64,000 nt of DNA from Paenibacillus sp. FSL H8-0048 (GCF_038002825.1 NZ_JBBODF010000001.1:5146001-5210000); one strand, 5' to 3'; shown: positions 1-8,518, numbered from the stretch's first letter. Numbers and translations are program-made. The notes: generated by a model not told the origin, from the sequence alone.

Positions 1-506
1 TTCACCGGGACAGTTATGACAGCTGCGGCGGGCATGAGGCCATCCGCAGTGAGCTGGTGGATGACATGGCGCTGGCCAGAGCTGTGAAACGTTCAGGGGG
101 GACGGTGACGCTCATGGATGTTACAGAGCAGGTGTTCATGCGGATGTACCACAACGCCCGGCAAGTATGGAACGGCTACCGGAAGAATATCTATGCCGGT
201 ATCGGCCGCAACCCGTTGCTGCTGCTGGGTGTGCTTATTGTATATTTGTCGCTGTATGTGGTGCCAGCCGCCGCAGTTCTATACTATGGCTTAAGCGGAG
301 AGCCAGGCGCGGCGCTGTGGCCTGCTGCTGCGCTGCTTGCCGGTCTGGCCGTGAAACGGACCAGTGATGCTGCCGGACGGCAGCCGTTCTGGTTCTGTCT
401 CTTACTGCCGGCGAGTATACTCTGCCTGTCGCTGATTGCTGTGGCATCCTGGCGCGGAAGCCGCACGCGCGCAGGCTATGAATGGAAAGGAAGGCGTTAT
501 GGATGA
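1..506 (+). CDS. Family 2 glycosyltransferase, C-terminal part (5' end outside window)
   Basis: The reading frame is open from base 3 and is cut by the window edge, so only about 167 C-terminal residues are visible. The segment GGHEAIRSELVDDMALAR followed by RMY...GYRKN matches the acceptor-site part of membrane-linked family 2 glycosyltransferases, including those found beside carotenoid genes. Two or three hydrophobic segments follow (roughly bases 210-330 and 385-455), so the protein probably ends in the membrane. Its stop overlaps the start of the next gene in an ATGA-type junction, which implies translational coupling with the desaturase. A role in glycosylating a carotenoid-like product is inferred from the neighbours, not shown by the sequence. 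Confidence 0.75.
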   Translation, partial: HRDSYDSCGGHEAIRSELVDDMALARAVKRSGGTVTLMDVTEQVFMRMYHNARQVWNGYRKNIYAGIGRNPLLLLGVLIVYLSLYVVPAAAVLYYGLSGEPGAALWPAAALLAGLAVKRTSDAAGRQPFWFCLLLPASILCLSLIAVASWRGSRTRAGYEWKGRRYG

Positions 507-1978
507 AACCGAAGGCAGTCATCATAGGCGCCGGATTCGGGGGGCTGTCCTGTGCGGTCACCCTTGCCGCGCAGGGCTGGGAAGTCACTGTGCTGGAACG
601 CCAGCAGCAGCCCGGCGGCAAGCTGCAGCGTGTGCAGGCAGGGGGTTATACCTTCGACCGCGGCCCAAGTACGATTACGATGCCCCATGTCTTCCGCTCG
701 CTCTATGAGCTTGCGGGAGCCCGCATGGAGGATTATGTCCAGCTCTATGAGCTGGAGCCGCGCACCCGCAATGTTTTCGCAGACGGCAGGGTGGTTGATT
801 TCTCACGGGATACCGGGCGAATGCTGGAGCAGATGGCCTCATATAGCCCGGCAGATGCTGCGAAGTTCCCGGAGTTTCTGGAGGAAGCCTCGCGGCTGTA
901 TCAGCTTAGCGAGAAGCAGTTCCTGAACAGGCTGCTGCTATCCTGGAGGGATAAGCTTTCCCCTTCACTTGTAAGGGATCTGGTGCGGGTCCGGCCTTTT
1001 CTCAGCCTGCATGACCTGCTGCTCCGCTACTTCAGCCATCCGAATACGCTGGCTATGCTAGGCCGCTATGCCACTTATGTCGGATCATCGCCGTATCGTT
1101 CCCCCTCCATCTTCGCCATGCTGGGTCATCTGGAGATTCAGGAAGGCGTATACGGGGTGAAGGGCGGCACCTATGAATTAATCAGCGGCCTCTCTTCACT
1201 CGCCCGGAATCTGGGCGTGCAGGTGATTACAGGCATAGAGGTAACAGGGATTTCCGTAGTCTCCGGTGCGGTAGAAGGTGTGGACACGGCGCAGGGCTTC
1301 TACCCGGCCAAGACTGTGATTGCCGGTGGCGATGTCCTGAGCATCAACCGGATGCTGTTGCCTGAAGCGGTTCGTCCGGGAATGACGGACCGCAGGATTG
1401 AAGCGTACGAGCCCTCTCTGTCCGGGCTGGTAACGCTGGCGGGCGTGCCGCGTACATATGATGCGCTGCTGCATCATACGGTGTTTTTCCCGGAGAACTA
1501 TGAGCAGGAATTCAAGGACATCTTCGAACATAAGCGTCCTCCGCAGCAGCCTACAGTGTATGTATGCCACTCCGGTTATTCCGAGCCTGAGATGGCGCCT
1601 GCGGGCGGCAGTAACCTGTTCATTCTGGCTAATGCGCCTTATCTGAGCCCGGCGTGCGATTGGAGTGAGGAGCGGGATGCGTGCGGGGAGCGGGTATTGT
1701 CTGTGCTGGAGAGCCACGGTGTGAGCGGTCTGTCGTCCGCAGATGTGCTGGAGCGGTATACCCCGCAGGATATCGCCCGCGATACGCTGGCGCATCAGGG
1801 AGCCATTTACGGGATATCCTCCAATACGGTGAAGCAGACCTTTTCCCGTCCAGGCAACCGTTCCAGCGATGTTAAGGGACTGTGGTATGTGGGCGGAACC
1901 ACGCATCCAGGCGGGGGAACCCCTGTGGTGTCCTTGTCCGGCAGGCTGGTGGGCGAATACATTTCAAGCCATATATGA
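503..1978 (+). CDS. CrtN/CrtI-family carotenoid desaturase or oxidase
   Basis: FAD-dependent oxidoreductase of about 491 residues, normal for phytoene desaturase, diapophytoene desaturase and diaponeurosporene oxidase. The N-terminus carries the dinucleotide-binding fold GAGFGGLSCAVTL with the acidic end of strand 2 (VLERQQQPGGK), then the family motif YTFDRGPSTITMP. The C-terminus has the FAD motif LWYVGGTTHPGGGTPVV. I chose ATG 503 over the in-frame ATG 482 because AAAGGAAGG (486-494) lies just upstream and the start then overlaps the preceding stop. CrtI-, CrtN- and CrtP-type enzymes cannot be told apart reliably here. Its pairing with a glycosyltransferase and a nearby IPP isomerase supports a role in isoprenoid pigment synthesis. 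Confidence 0.85.
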   Translation: MKPKAVIIGAGFGGLSCAVTLAAQGWEVTVLERQQQPGGKLQRVQAGGYTFDRGPSTITMPHVFRSLYELAGARMEDYVQLYELEPRTRNVFADGRVVDFSRDTGRMLEQMASYSPADAAKFPEFLEEASRLYQLSEKQFLNRLLLSWRDKLSPSLVRDLVRVRPFLSLHDLLLRYFSHPNTLAMLGRYATYVGSSPYRSPSIFAMLGHLEIQEGVYGVKGGTYELISGLSSLARNLGVQVITGIEVTGISVVSGAVEGVDTAQGFYPAKTVIAGGDVLSINRMLLPEAVRPGMTDRRIEAYEPSLSGLVTLAGVPRTYDALLHHTVFFPENYEQEFKDIFEHKRPPQQPTVYVCHSGYSEPEMAPAGGSNLFILANAPYLSPACDWSEERDACGERVLSVLESHGVSGLSSADVLERYTPQDIARDTLAHQGAIYGISSNTVKQTFSRPGNRSSDVKGLWYVGGTTHPGGGTPVVSLSGRLVGEYISSHI

Positions 1979-2151
1979 AAAGTGAGCACCCCGCCAGCGT
2001 TCAACGGCCGAGCGGGGTTGAGCTATAGTTGTGCTATAATGGAAGGTAATTGTGGAGCGGGATATATAGCAAGTGGAGACGGTTTCGCCGCCTTCTAGGG
2101 GCATCGGTCTTTGAGTAACTCGTAGAGTGACTTTGTTGCTATTTGTTGCTA
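1979..2151 (+). other. Intergenic leader before the first repeat array
   Basis: No gene seen. A 7-bp inverted repeat (ACCCCGC/GCGGGGT, about 1988-2018) lies just after the desaturase and lacks a T-run, so it is at best a weak terminator. TGCTATAAT at 2032-2040 looks like an extended -10 box and could drive transcription through the repeat array towards the IPP isomerase gene; no good -35 is visible. Confidence 0.3.
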
Positions 2152-2434
2152 AATGTATGCTAAAAACCGAATACAATCGGCTGGTATAACGGCGTATGGC
2201 CGAATGTGTGTGGAAAACAGCATACATTGTGCTCGGAGGCAGGCACAAGGTCTGAATGTATGTGGAAAACAGCATACATTGTACTCGCACGCAGGCGTAT
2301 GGCCGAATGTATGTGGAAAACAGCATACATAGTGCTTGCAGGCAGGCACAAGGTCTGAATGTGTGTGGAAAACAGCATACATTGTACTCGCACGCAGGCG
2401 TATGGCCGAATGTATGTGGAAAACAGCATACATT
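2152..2434. repeat. Stem-loop repeat array A: six units of 51/52 bp
   Basis: Units begin at 2152, 2203, 2255, 2306, 2358 and 2409. Each of the last five contains AATGTATG (or AATGTGTG), a loop TGGAAAACAG, and CATACATT, which is an 8-bp inverted repeat. The spacers alternate between two versions, one containing GGCGTATGGCC and the other GGCACAAGGTCTG, so the array is really a dimer repeated with a period of about 103 bp. The first unit is divergent and resembles array D (GAATACAATCGG). Frames open across the array in both directions are a by-product of the repeat and I do not call genes. The rest of the gap up to 2489 holds only the RBS of the next gene. Confidence 0.95.
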
Positions 2435-2489
2435 CTCCGCACGGTGATGTTGGTTTGAAAATAGTGCAGCAGAAACGGAGGAAGACAGC

Positions 2490-3635
2490 ATGAATGATAT
2501 GCCGCGAAACGGTGTGCCGCAGAGCGCTGTGGAGCCGTCAGGCACAGGGCCTCAGCCAGGGCAGGAGGCAGCAGGCTTAGGTCTTGCCGGACATAAATCT
2601 CTGCTGCCCGACTCCAGAACCGGAGAACGGAAGATTGAGCATGTACGGCTCTGCCTGAATGAAGATGTGGCCGGCAGTGGAATTACGACCGGGTTCGAGC
2701 AGTACCGGTTCCGCCATAACGCGCTGCCGGAGCTGGATTATGATACTATCTCACTGGATACTGAATTCTTAGGCCGTGCGCTGCGTACCCCGCTGTTGAT
2801 CAGCTCTATGACCGGGGGAAGCGCGGCTACAGGGAAGATCAATGAGCGGCTGGCCGAAGCGGCGGAGCGCCGGGGCTGGGCGCTGGGAGTCGGCTCGGTG
2901 CGCGCGGCTGTAGAACGCGCGGAGCTGGCGGCTACCTTCCATGTGCGGGCCAATGCCCCCGCGATTCCGGTTATTGCAAATGTTGGAGCTGTGCAGCTCG
3001 CGTACGGCTTCGGGGTAGAAGAATGCCGCCGGGCGGTTGAGATTGCCGGAGCGGACTGGCTGGTTCTCCATTTGAACGGGCTGCAGGAGGTATTCCAGCC
3101 CGAGGGTGACACCGGCTTCGGTTCCCTGCTGAAGCGGATAGAGGCATTATGCCGGAGCCTTGAGATTCCAGTGGGGATCAAGGAGGTCGGCTGGGGGATT
3201 GACGGCGATACCGCCGCCCGGCTATATCAGGCTGGCGCTGCCTTCATTGATGTCGCCGGAGCAGGCGGCACTTCCTGGAGCCAGGTAGAGAAGTTCCGCA
3301 GCATCGATCCGGTGCGGCGTGCGGCAGCGGAGGCCTTCGCCGACTGGGGCATTCCCACGGCGGAGTGCATTGCCGAGGTCCGCGCGGTCTCTCCGCACGG
3401 GGCATTGATCGGCAGCGGCGGGTTGAAGAACGGCGTTGATGCCGCCAAGGCGCTGGCTCTTGGCGCGGATCTGGCGGGCTTCGGACGGGGACTGCTGGGT
3501 CCGGCCGTCAGCTCCGAGGAGGCGCTGGATCAGGCGCTGGCCCAGGTAGAGCTGGAGCTGCGGACAGTGATGTTCGGCATCGGCGCGCCGGATCTTGCCG
3601 CATTGCGCGGAACGCCGCGTCTGGTCCGGCGCTGA
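2490..3635 (+). CDS. fni: Type 2 isopentenyl-diphosphate delta-isomerase
   Basis: FMN-dependent enzyme that interconverts isopentenyl and dimethylallyl diphosphate. Family marks are RTGERKIEHV near residues 45-54, the FMN-phosphate region SSMTGG, the central VIANVGAVQL and GIKEVGWG stretches, VAGAGGTSW, and the late GSGGLKNG. The protein has 381 residues, whereas the family usually has about 330-350. The excess is a 40-45-residue Gly/Pro/Gln-rich N-terminal extension before the first conserved motif. ATG 2490 follows GGAGGA at 2477-2482; a start at ATG 2499 would remove only three residues. The gene lies beside the desaturase and glycosyltransferase but is separated from them by repeat array A. 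Confidence 0.93.
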   Translation: MNDMPRNGVPQSAVEPSGTGPQPGQEAAGLGLAGHKSLLPDSRTGERKIEHVRLCLNEDVAGSGITTGFEQYRFRHNALPELDYDTISLDTEFLGRALRTPLLISSMTGGSAATGKINERLAEAAERRGWALGVGSVRAAVERAELAATFHVRANAPAIPVIANVGAVQLAYGFGVEECRRAVEIAGADWLVLHLNGLQEVFQPEGDTGFGSLLKRIEALCRSLEIPVGIKEVGWGIDGDTAARLYQAGAAFIDVAGAGGTSWSQVEKFRSIDPVRRAAAEAFADWGIPTAECIAEVRAVSPHGALIGSGGLKNGVDAAKALALGADLAGFGRGLLGPAVSSEEALDQALAQVELELRTVMFGIGAPDLAALRGTPRLVRR

Positions 3636-3683
3636 TGCCAGGCTTGCTTTTATAATCAGAACCGAAGGAAGGTATGTATCCAA

Positions 3684-4157
3684 ATGACGATTACACTAAT
3701 CCCGATGGACGAAACTGCGTTTCAGTCGTTCTTGAAGCAATCTACCCGCGACTACGCAGAAGAGAAAGTACAAGCCGGTGCCTGGGATGCAGATACAGCG
3801 TTAGCGCAGGCCCAGGAATCGATGAATCGCTACCTGCCGCAAGGCCTCAATACGGCGGGAGCTTATTTCTATTCGGTAGTAGAGGAGACTTCGGGGACTG
3901 AGGCCGGTTATCTCTGGTTCAACGTGACCGAGAACCGCGGGGTGCGGGAGGCGTTCATTTATGACATTTATATCTTCGAGCCGTTCCAGGGCCGGGGCTA
4001 TGGCAAGCAGACACTGCTCCTGTTGGATGAAGAAGCCCGGAAGCTGAAGGCGGCCAAGATCGGCCTGCATGTCTTCGGTCACAACGAACGCGCCTTCGGG
4101 CTATATAAGAAAATGGGCTTCCAGGTTACAGACATCACGATGTCCAAGACGTTGTAG
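3684..4157 (+). CDS. GNAT-family N-acetyltransferase
   Basis: 157 residues with the GNAT fold in the C-terminal half: DIYIFEPFQGRGYGKQ carries the acetyl-CoA-binding motif A (QGRGYGK), and GLHVFGHNERAFGLYKKMGF is motif B with the usual late Tyr and KMGF ending. This C-terminal pattern is typical of small-molecule or peptide acetyltransferases; the substrate cannot be read. ATG 3684 follows GAAGGAAGG after a 48-bp gap from the isomerase gene, so both may be on one transcript that ends at the hairpin at 4222-4242. Confidence 0.85.
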   Translation: MTITLIPMDETAFQSFLKQSTRDYAEEKVQAGAWDADTALAQAQESMNRYLPQGLNTAGAYFYSVVEETSGTEAGYLWFNVTENRGVREAFIYDIYIFEPFQGRGYGKQTLLLLDEEARKLKAAKIGLHVFGHNERAFGLYKKMGFQVTDITMSKTL

Positions 4158-4221
4158 GCTGCAGGCGGAAAGTAGCACAAGGCAGGCATAAGGTTCTGCA
4201 TAGCACCAGCCAAAGTAACTG

Positions 4222-4242
4222 GACTCCTCAAGGAGTCTTTTT
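4222..4242 (+). terminator. Rho-independent terminator
   Basis: GACTCCT / AGGAGTC with a two-base loop, followed by five T. It ends the fni-acetyltransferase transcript. Confidence 0.8.
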
Positions 4243-4341
4243 GCTTAAAGGGGCAGTGTTCGGGAGTAAGTGCGGCGGTGTGTGAGCCAAGGATTCACGG
4301 AAAAACGGATAAAATGGGACTGGTGCAGCGTGTAGTCGAAA

Positions 4342-4672
4342 TGTAATCGAAAAACCGACCACAATTGGAGCGGGCATGCACAGTAGGCTGGATGTAATCG
4401 AAAAACCGATTACAATTGGAGCGGACGCGCCGTGTAGGCTGGATATAGTCGAAAAACCGATTACAATTGGAGCGGGCATGCCAAGTAGGCTGGATATAAT
4501 CAAAAAACCGATTACAATTGGAGCGGACGCGCCGTGTAGGCTGGATGTAATCGAAAAACCGATTACAATTGGAGCGGACGCGCCGTGTAGGCTGGATGTA
4601 GTCGAAAAACCGACCACAATGGGCTAGGGTGAGGCGTGTGGGCCAAATGTACGCAATAACCCGAACATAATG
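4342..4672. repeat. Stem-loop repeat array B: six 51-bp units plus one degenerate unit
   Basis: Stem starts at 4342, 4393, 4444, 4495, 4546 and 4597, each exactly 51 bp apart. The commonest unit has TGTAATCG, loop AAAAAC, CGATTACA, an 8-bp perfect inverted repeat different in sequence from array A. Spacers again come in two kinds (GAGCGGGCATGC and GAGCGGACGCGCC). A seventh unit, exactly 51 bp further on at 4646, has AATGTACGCAATAACCCGAAC and so joins this array to the A/C/D type. Because 51 is a multiple of three, long frames stay open in both directions; I do not call them genes. Confidence 0.95.
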
Positions 4673-4739
4673 GACAGCGCCAAGTAAATATTTTTTACCC
4701 GGTAAGATGAGTTTGTTCGCTTGCCCTTGACATCCGCTG

Positions 4740-4768
4740 TTGCTGGAGAATTTGTTCTAATATATAAT
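4740..4768 (+). promoter_or_regulatory. Possible sigma-A promoter for ychF
   Basis: TATAAT at 4763-4768 is a perfect -10. TTGCTG at 4740-4745, 17 bp upstream, is a half-matched -35. A perfect TTGACA at 4727-4732 is too far upstream to pair with it. The rest of 4673-4834 shows nothing else. Confidence 0.4.
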
Positions 4769-4834
4769 GGTTTGAGATCAGTTCGGGATTTCATGCGGTG
4801 ATCAAACCAACCGAAAATAGGAGTTGTCATATAA

Positions 4835-5935
4835 ATGGCTTTGAAAGCAGGTATCGTTGGACTTCCCAACGTAGGCAAATCGACATTATTCAATGCAATT
4901 ACACAAGCGGGCGCAGAATCCGCCAACTATCCGTTCTGCACCATCGACCCGAACGTCGGGGTTGTAGAAGTACCGGACGAACGTCTGGATAAGCTGGTAG
5001 AGCTGGTACAGCCGAACAAGACGGTTCCGACCGCTTTTGAATTCGTCGATATTGCAGGACTGGTGCGCGGCGCGAGCAAGGGCGAAGGCCTGGGCAACAA
5101 GTTCCTGGCCCATATCCGCGAGGTGGATGCCATTGTTCATGTGGTGCGCTGCTTCGTTGATGAGAACGTGACCCATGTAGACGGCAAGGTGAATCCGATC
5201 AGCGACATCCAGACGATTAACCTGGAGCTGATTCTGGCTGACCTGGAGAGCGTGGAGAAACGGATTGAGCGTTCCCGCAAAAACATCAAGGGCGGCGACA
5301 AGAAATACGCCCAGGAAGTAGAAGTACTCGAGCGCGTGAAGGAAGCCCTGTATCAGGACCAGCCTGCACGCAGTCTGGAGTTGTCTGACGATGAGCGTCT
5401 GATCGTGCGTGATCTTCACCTGCTCACCCTGAAGCCGGTGCTGTATGCGGCGAATGTGGGCGAGGATGAAGTGGCGACTGCCGAGGAGAATCCTTATGTG
5501 CAGCAGGTCCGTGAATTCGCAGCAGCCGAGAATGCTGAAGTCGTGCCGATCAGTGCGAAGGTGGAAGCGGAGATTGCAGAGCTGGAAGGCGAAGACAAGG
5601 CGATGTTCCTTGAGGAGCTGGGGCTGCAGGAATCCGGGCTTAACCGTCTGATCAAAGCGGCTTACAAGCTGCTGGGCCTGTACACTTATTTCACTGCGGG
5701 CGTTCAAGAGGTTCGTGCCTGGACCATCCGCAAGGGCACCAAGGCCCCTGGAGCAGCGGGCGTGATTCATACGGACTTCGAGCGCGGGTTTATCCGGGCG
5801 GAGGTTGTAGCCTACACCGATCTGGTGGCGGCAGGTTCAATGAACGGTGCCAAGGAACGCGGGCAGCTGCGTCTGGAAGGTAAGGAATATTTGGTGCAGG
5901 ACGGCGACGTTATGCATTTCCGGTTCAACGTATAG
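4835..5935 (+). CDS. ychF: Redox-regulated ATPase YchF (OLA1 family GTPase-fold protein)
   Basis: 366 residues, the usual length. P-loop GLPNVGKST near residue 8, switch II DIAGLVRGASKGEGLGNKFL, and NVGE in place of the classical NKxD, which is the family sign of ATP rather than GTP preference. A helical middle domain and the C-terminal TGS domain (AGVQEVRAWTIRKGTKAPG) follow. Members bind ribosomes and act in stress responses. The gene appears monocistronic, with its own possible promoter and a downstream hairpin. Confidence 0.97.
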   Translation: MALKAGIVGLPNVGKSTLFNAITQAGAESANYPFCTIDPNVGVVEVPDERLDKLVELVQPNKTVPTAFEFVDIAGLVRGASKGEGLGNKFLAHIREVDAIVHVVRCFVDENVTHVDGKVNPISDIQTINLELILADLESVEKRIERSRKNIKGGDKKYAQEVEVLERVKEALYQDQPARSLELSDDERLIVRDLHLLTLKPVLYAANVGEDEVATAEENPYVQQVREFAAAENAEVVPISAKVEAEIAELEGEDKAMFLEELGLQESGLNRLIKAAYKLLGLYTYFTAGVQEVRAWTIRKGTKAPGAAGVIHTDFERGFIRAEVVAYTDLVAAGSMNGAKERGQLRLEGKEYLVQDGDVMHFRFNV

Positions 5936-5957
5936 ATACTTTTCGCTTATTATAGAG

Positions 5958-6000
5958 AGGCCATTCAGGGGTAGAGGTTTGCTTGCTGGATGGTTTCTTT
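5958..6000 (+). terminator. Probable terminator after ychF
   Basis: AGGCCATTCAG pairs with CTGGATGGTTT over 11 positions, three of them G.U, and a T-rich stretch (TTTCTTT) follows. Confidence 0.5.
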
Positions 6001-6052
6001 GCGTCATCTGAATCATTTTCAAAAGATTTCCCCATCCCCGCCGCCGGCAGTG

Positions 6053-6081
6053 TAGCCAATTGAAGCTTGTGGTGGTATAAT
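6053..6081 (+). promoter_or_regulatory. Possible promoter for prfA-prmC
   Basis: Perfect TATAAT at 6076-6081 with TAGCCA (four of six) 17 bp upstream. It sits about 85 bp before the prfA start. Confidence 0.4.
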
Positions 6082-6165
6082 ATAAAGTCGTATATCTACT
6101 TCAGTTGTAGCAACAATTTAAAGTAATATTGAACGAAGAATTTGAATCAGGAGAGGTGAATTCCC

Positions 6166-7233
6166 TTGTTGGACCGATTGCAATCCCTGGCGGACCGCTA
6201 TGAGAAACTCAGTGAACTGCTATGTGACCCGGATGTTGCAAGCGACAGTAAGAAACTGAGGGACTATTCCAAAGAACAATCCGACTTGCAGCCCGCCTTC
6301 GAGGCGTATAGCGAATATAAGAACGTAATGGAAGAGCTTGAAGCTGCGAAGATGATGCAGGCCGAGAAGCTTGATGATGAAATGAAAGAAATGGTCAAGA
6401 TGGAAATCGAGGAGCTGTCGGAGCGTCAGGCTGTTCTTGAGGAGAAGATTCGTCTGCTCCTGCTGCCTAAGGACCCTAACGATGACAAGAACGTAATCGT
6501 GGAAATCCGCGGCGCAGCCGGCGGTGACGAAGCGGCCTTGTTCGCCTCTGACCTCTACCGGATGTATACCCGTTATGCCGATACCCAGGGCTGGCGCGTG
6601 GAGCTGATGGATGTGAACACAAATGATCTCGGCGGCTTCAAGGAAGTGATCTTCCAAATTACCGGACGCGGCGCGTACAGCAAAATGAAATTCGAAAGCG
6701 GCGCACACCGTGTGCAGCGCATCCCTACTACAGAATCCGGCGGACGTATCCATACGTCTACCTCTACGGTTGCTGTAATGCCGGAAGCGGAAGACTTCGA
6801 AATCGAGATTCATGACAAGGATATCCGTGTCGATACCTTCTGTTCGAGCGGTGCGGGCGGACAGTCCGTTAATACGACCAAATCGGCAGTGCGTGTAACC
6901 CATGTACCTACGGGGATCGTGGCTACCTGCCAGGACGGCAAGTCCCAGAACTCTAACAAAGATAAAGCGCTGAAGGTGCTGCGTACCCGGATCTCAGATC
7001 TGAAGCGTCAGGAAGAGGAAGCGAAGTATTCCGGAGAACGCAAAAGCAAGGTGGGAACCGGTGACCGCAGTGAGCGTATCCGTACTTACAACTTCCCGCA
7101 GAGCCGTGTGACGGATCACCGGATCGGCTTGACCCTCCACCGTCTGGACCAGGTGATGAACGGGGATATTACCGAGATTATCTCGGCGCTGTCGATTGCG
7201 GAACAAGCAGAATTGATGGAAAAAGGAGAATAA
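6166..7233 (+). CDS. prfA: Peptide chain release factor 1
   Basis: 355 residues. It releases the nascent chain at UAA and UAG codons. The catalytic GGQ is at residues 231-233 within SSGAGGQSVNTTKSAVR, and the codon-recognition domain precedes it (VQRIPTTESGGRIHTSTSTV, the stretch around the PxT-type loop). The start is TTG 6166, placed after AGGAGAGGTG at 6150-6159, and it gives the standard N-terminus MLDRLQ. The methyltransferase that modifies the GGQ glutamine is encoded next, four bases downstream. Confidence 0.98.
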   Translation: MLDRLQSLADRYEKLSELLCDPDVASDSKKLRDYSKEQSDLQPAFEAYSEYKNVMEELEAAKMMQAEKLDDEMKEMVKMEIEELSERQAVLEEKIRLLLLPKDPNDDKNVIVEIRGAAGGDEAALFASDLYRMYTRYADTQGWRVELMDVNTNDLGGFKEVIFQITGRGAYSKMKFESGAHRVQRIPTTESGGRIHTSTSTVAVMPEAEDFEIEIHDKDIRVDTFCSSGAGGQSVNTTKSAVRVTHVPTGIVATCQDGKSQNSNKDKALKVLRTRISDLKRQEEEAKYSGERKSKVGTGDRSERIRTYNFPQSRVTDHRIGLTLHRLDQVMNGDITEIISALSIAEQAELMEKGE

Positions 7234-7237
7234 TGCT

Positions 7238-8323
7238 TTGAAACACGACTCTTACGTCATGTCGGAATTGCAAAGCATCCGGGAAGCCTTTGCGGAGGCT
7301 TCTTCTTTTTTGGCCGGGCACGGCCTTATGGAGCCGCAGCGCAGCAGCCAGCTCCTGCTGGAGCATGTGCTGGGCTTGTCCGGGGCGGCTTATTACATGG
7401 CGCTGGCTGATCCGTTCCCGCTGGCGCGCAAGGCCGAATGGGAAGCGCTGGTGACCCGCCGGGCGGCGGGAGAACCGGTGCAATACATCACCCGCGAGCA
7501 GGAGTTCTACGGCCGGACCTTCGAGGTCACGCCCGATGTGCTGATCCCCCGCCCGGAGACAGAGCTGCTCGTGGAGGCGATTCTGAAGTACGGCGCGGAG
7601 CTGTGGCCGGACGGGCTGGCGGGGGTGCGGGGCGAAGCCGCACGTGAAGCTGAAGGAGACGAGCGGCGGACAGCTGCGGGCGATGAGGCTGGGGCGGTGC
7701 GGGGCGAAGCGGGACCGCGAAATGAGGCGGCTGCGGATGAAGCAGCCGCCCACTACGGGGCGGGCCGCACCGCCGCCCGCCGGGAGAGCGGCGCGGGCTT
7801 CGCCTGCGCCGCGCGGCCGCTGACCGCCGTCGATATCGGCGCCGGCAGCGGAGCGATCTCCGTCACGCTGGCGGCGGAAGCGCCGGCGTGGCGGGTCTGC
7901 GCCGGCGATATCTCGCCCGGCGCGCTGGCCGTGGCCCGGCGCAATGCGCAGCGGCACGGCACGGCCGTTGACCTGCGGCTCGGCGATCTGCTCGAGCCGT
8001 TTGCGGGGCTGGAGACGGATATCCTCGTCTCCAACCCGCCGTACATCCCCGGCGGCGACATCGCCGGGCTGCAGCGCGAGGTGCGCGATCATGAGCCGCG
8101 TACGGCACTGGACGGCGGCGGGGACGGGCTGGACCCGTACCGCCGCATGATGGAGCAGCTGCCGCTGCTCCCGGCTCCGCCGCGCCTGGTCGGCTTTGAG
8201 CTCGGCCAGGGGCAGGCCGAGCAGGTAGCCGGACTGCTGCGGGCAGCCGGACATTGGGACGAGATCATCACCATCGATGATCTCGCCGGGATTCCCCGGC
8301 ATGTGCTCGGGATAGCCCGGTGA
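7238..8323 (+). CDS. prmC: Release factor glutamine methyltransferase with low-complexity insertion
   Basis: Methylates the GGQ glutamine of release factors. The N-terminal helical domain (residues 1-90) is followed by EFYGRTFEVTPDVLIPRPETE, SAM-binding motif I VDIGAGSGAIS, and the catalytic NPPY (SNPPYIPGG). Typical PrmC has about 280 residues; this has 361. The excess is an Ala/Glu/Arg/Gly-rich segment at about residues 124-188 (7610-7805), placed between the conserved substrate motif and motif I, in very G+C-rich DNA. The start is TTG 7238 after AAAGGAGAA; ATG 7259 is an alternative. Coupling to prfA is the usual arrangement. Confidence 0.93.
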   Translation: MKHDSYVMSELQSIREAFAEASSFLAGHGLMEPQRSSQLLLEHVLGLSGAAYYMALADPFPLARKAEWEALVTRRAAGEPVQYITREQEFYGRTFEVTPDVLIPRPETELLVEAILKYGAELWPDGLAGVRGEAAREAEGDERRTAAGDEAGAVRGEAGPRNEAAADEAAAHYGAGRTAARRESGAGFACAARPLTAVDIGAGSGAISVTLAAEAPAWRVCAGDISPGALAVARRNAQRHGTAVDLRLGDLLEPFAGLETDILVSNPPYIPGGDIAGLQREVRDHEPRTALDGGGDGLDPYRRMMEQLPLLPAPPRLVGFELGQGQAEQVAGLLRAAGHWDEIITIDDLAGIPRHVLGIAR

Positions 8324-8359
8324 GGACGGGGAACGGCCTGTTTGAGGAACCAACTGAAC

Positions 8360-8452
8360 GAATAGCGTCCTTTCTGTCCGCATAACTCCCGGGAAGGTGC
8401 TTTTGCAGCGAATAAGGGCCGCTTAGTCCGCTGCAGGGAAGGCGGTCCGGCT
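8360..8452. repeat. Imperfect 50-bp direct dimer
   Basis: Two related segments begin at 8360 and 8410. Both start GAATA, share GTCCGC about 16 bases in, and then GGGAAGG. The dimer lies in the gap between prmC and the first rodA/ftsW-like gene. A run of nine C follows at about 8468-8476. I see no gene here. Confidence 0.5.
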
Positions 8453-8488
8453 GTTCACCTGACAGAGCCCCCCCCCAAACGATGGAAA

Positions 8489-8518
8489 TTGTATTTAGGC
8501 GCTCCCATCCTTTACAAT
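8489..8518 (+). promoter_or_regulatory. Possible promoter of first rodA/ftsW-like gene
   Basis: TTGTAT at 8489-8494 and TACAAT at 8513-8518, 18 bp apart. It lies 80 bp before the start codon. Confidence 0.45.

Noticed and set aside
2149..2545. Open frames on the - strand in array A with repeated MYAVFHIHS-like peptides
   Set aside because: They are translations of the 51/52-bp repeat, occur in all arrays in several frames, and have no RBS or conserved start.
7178..8383. 401-residue - strand frame opposite prmC
   Set aside because: Antisense frame in very G+C-rich DNA; prmC on the + strand has full family motifs.
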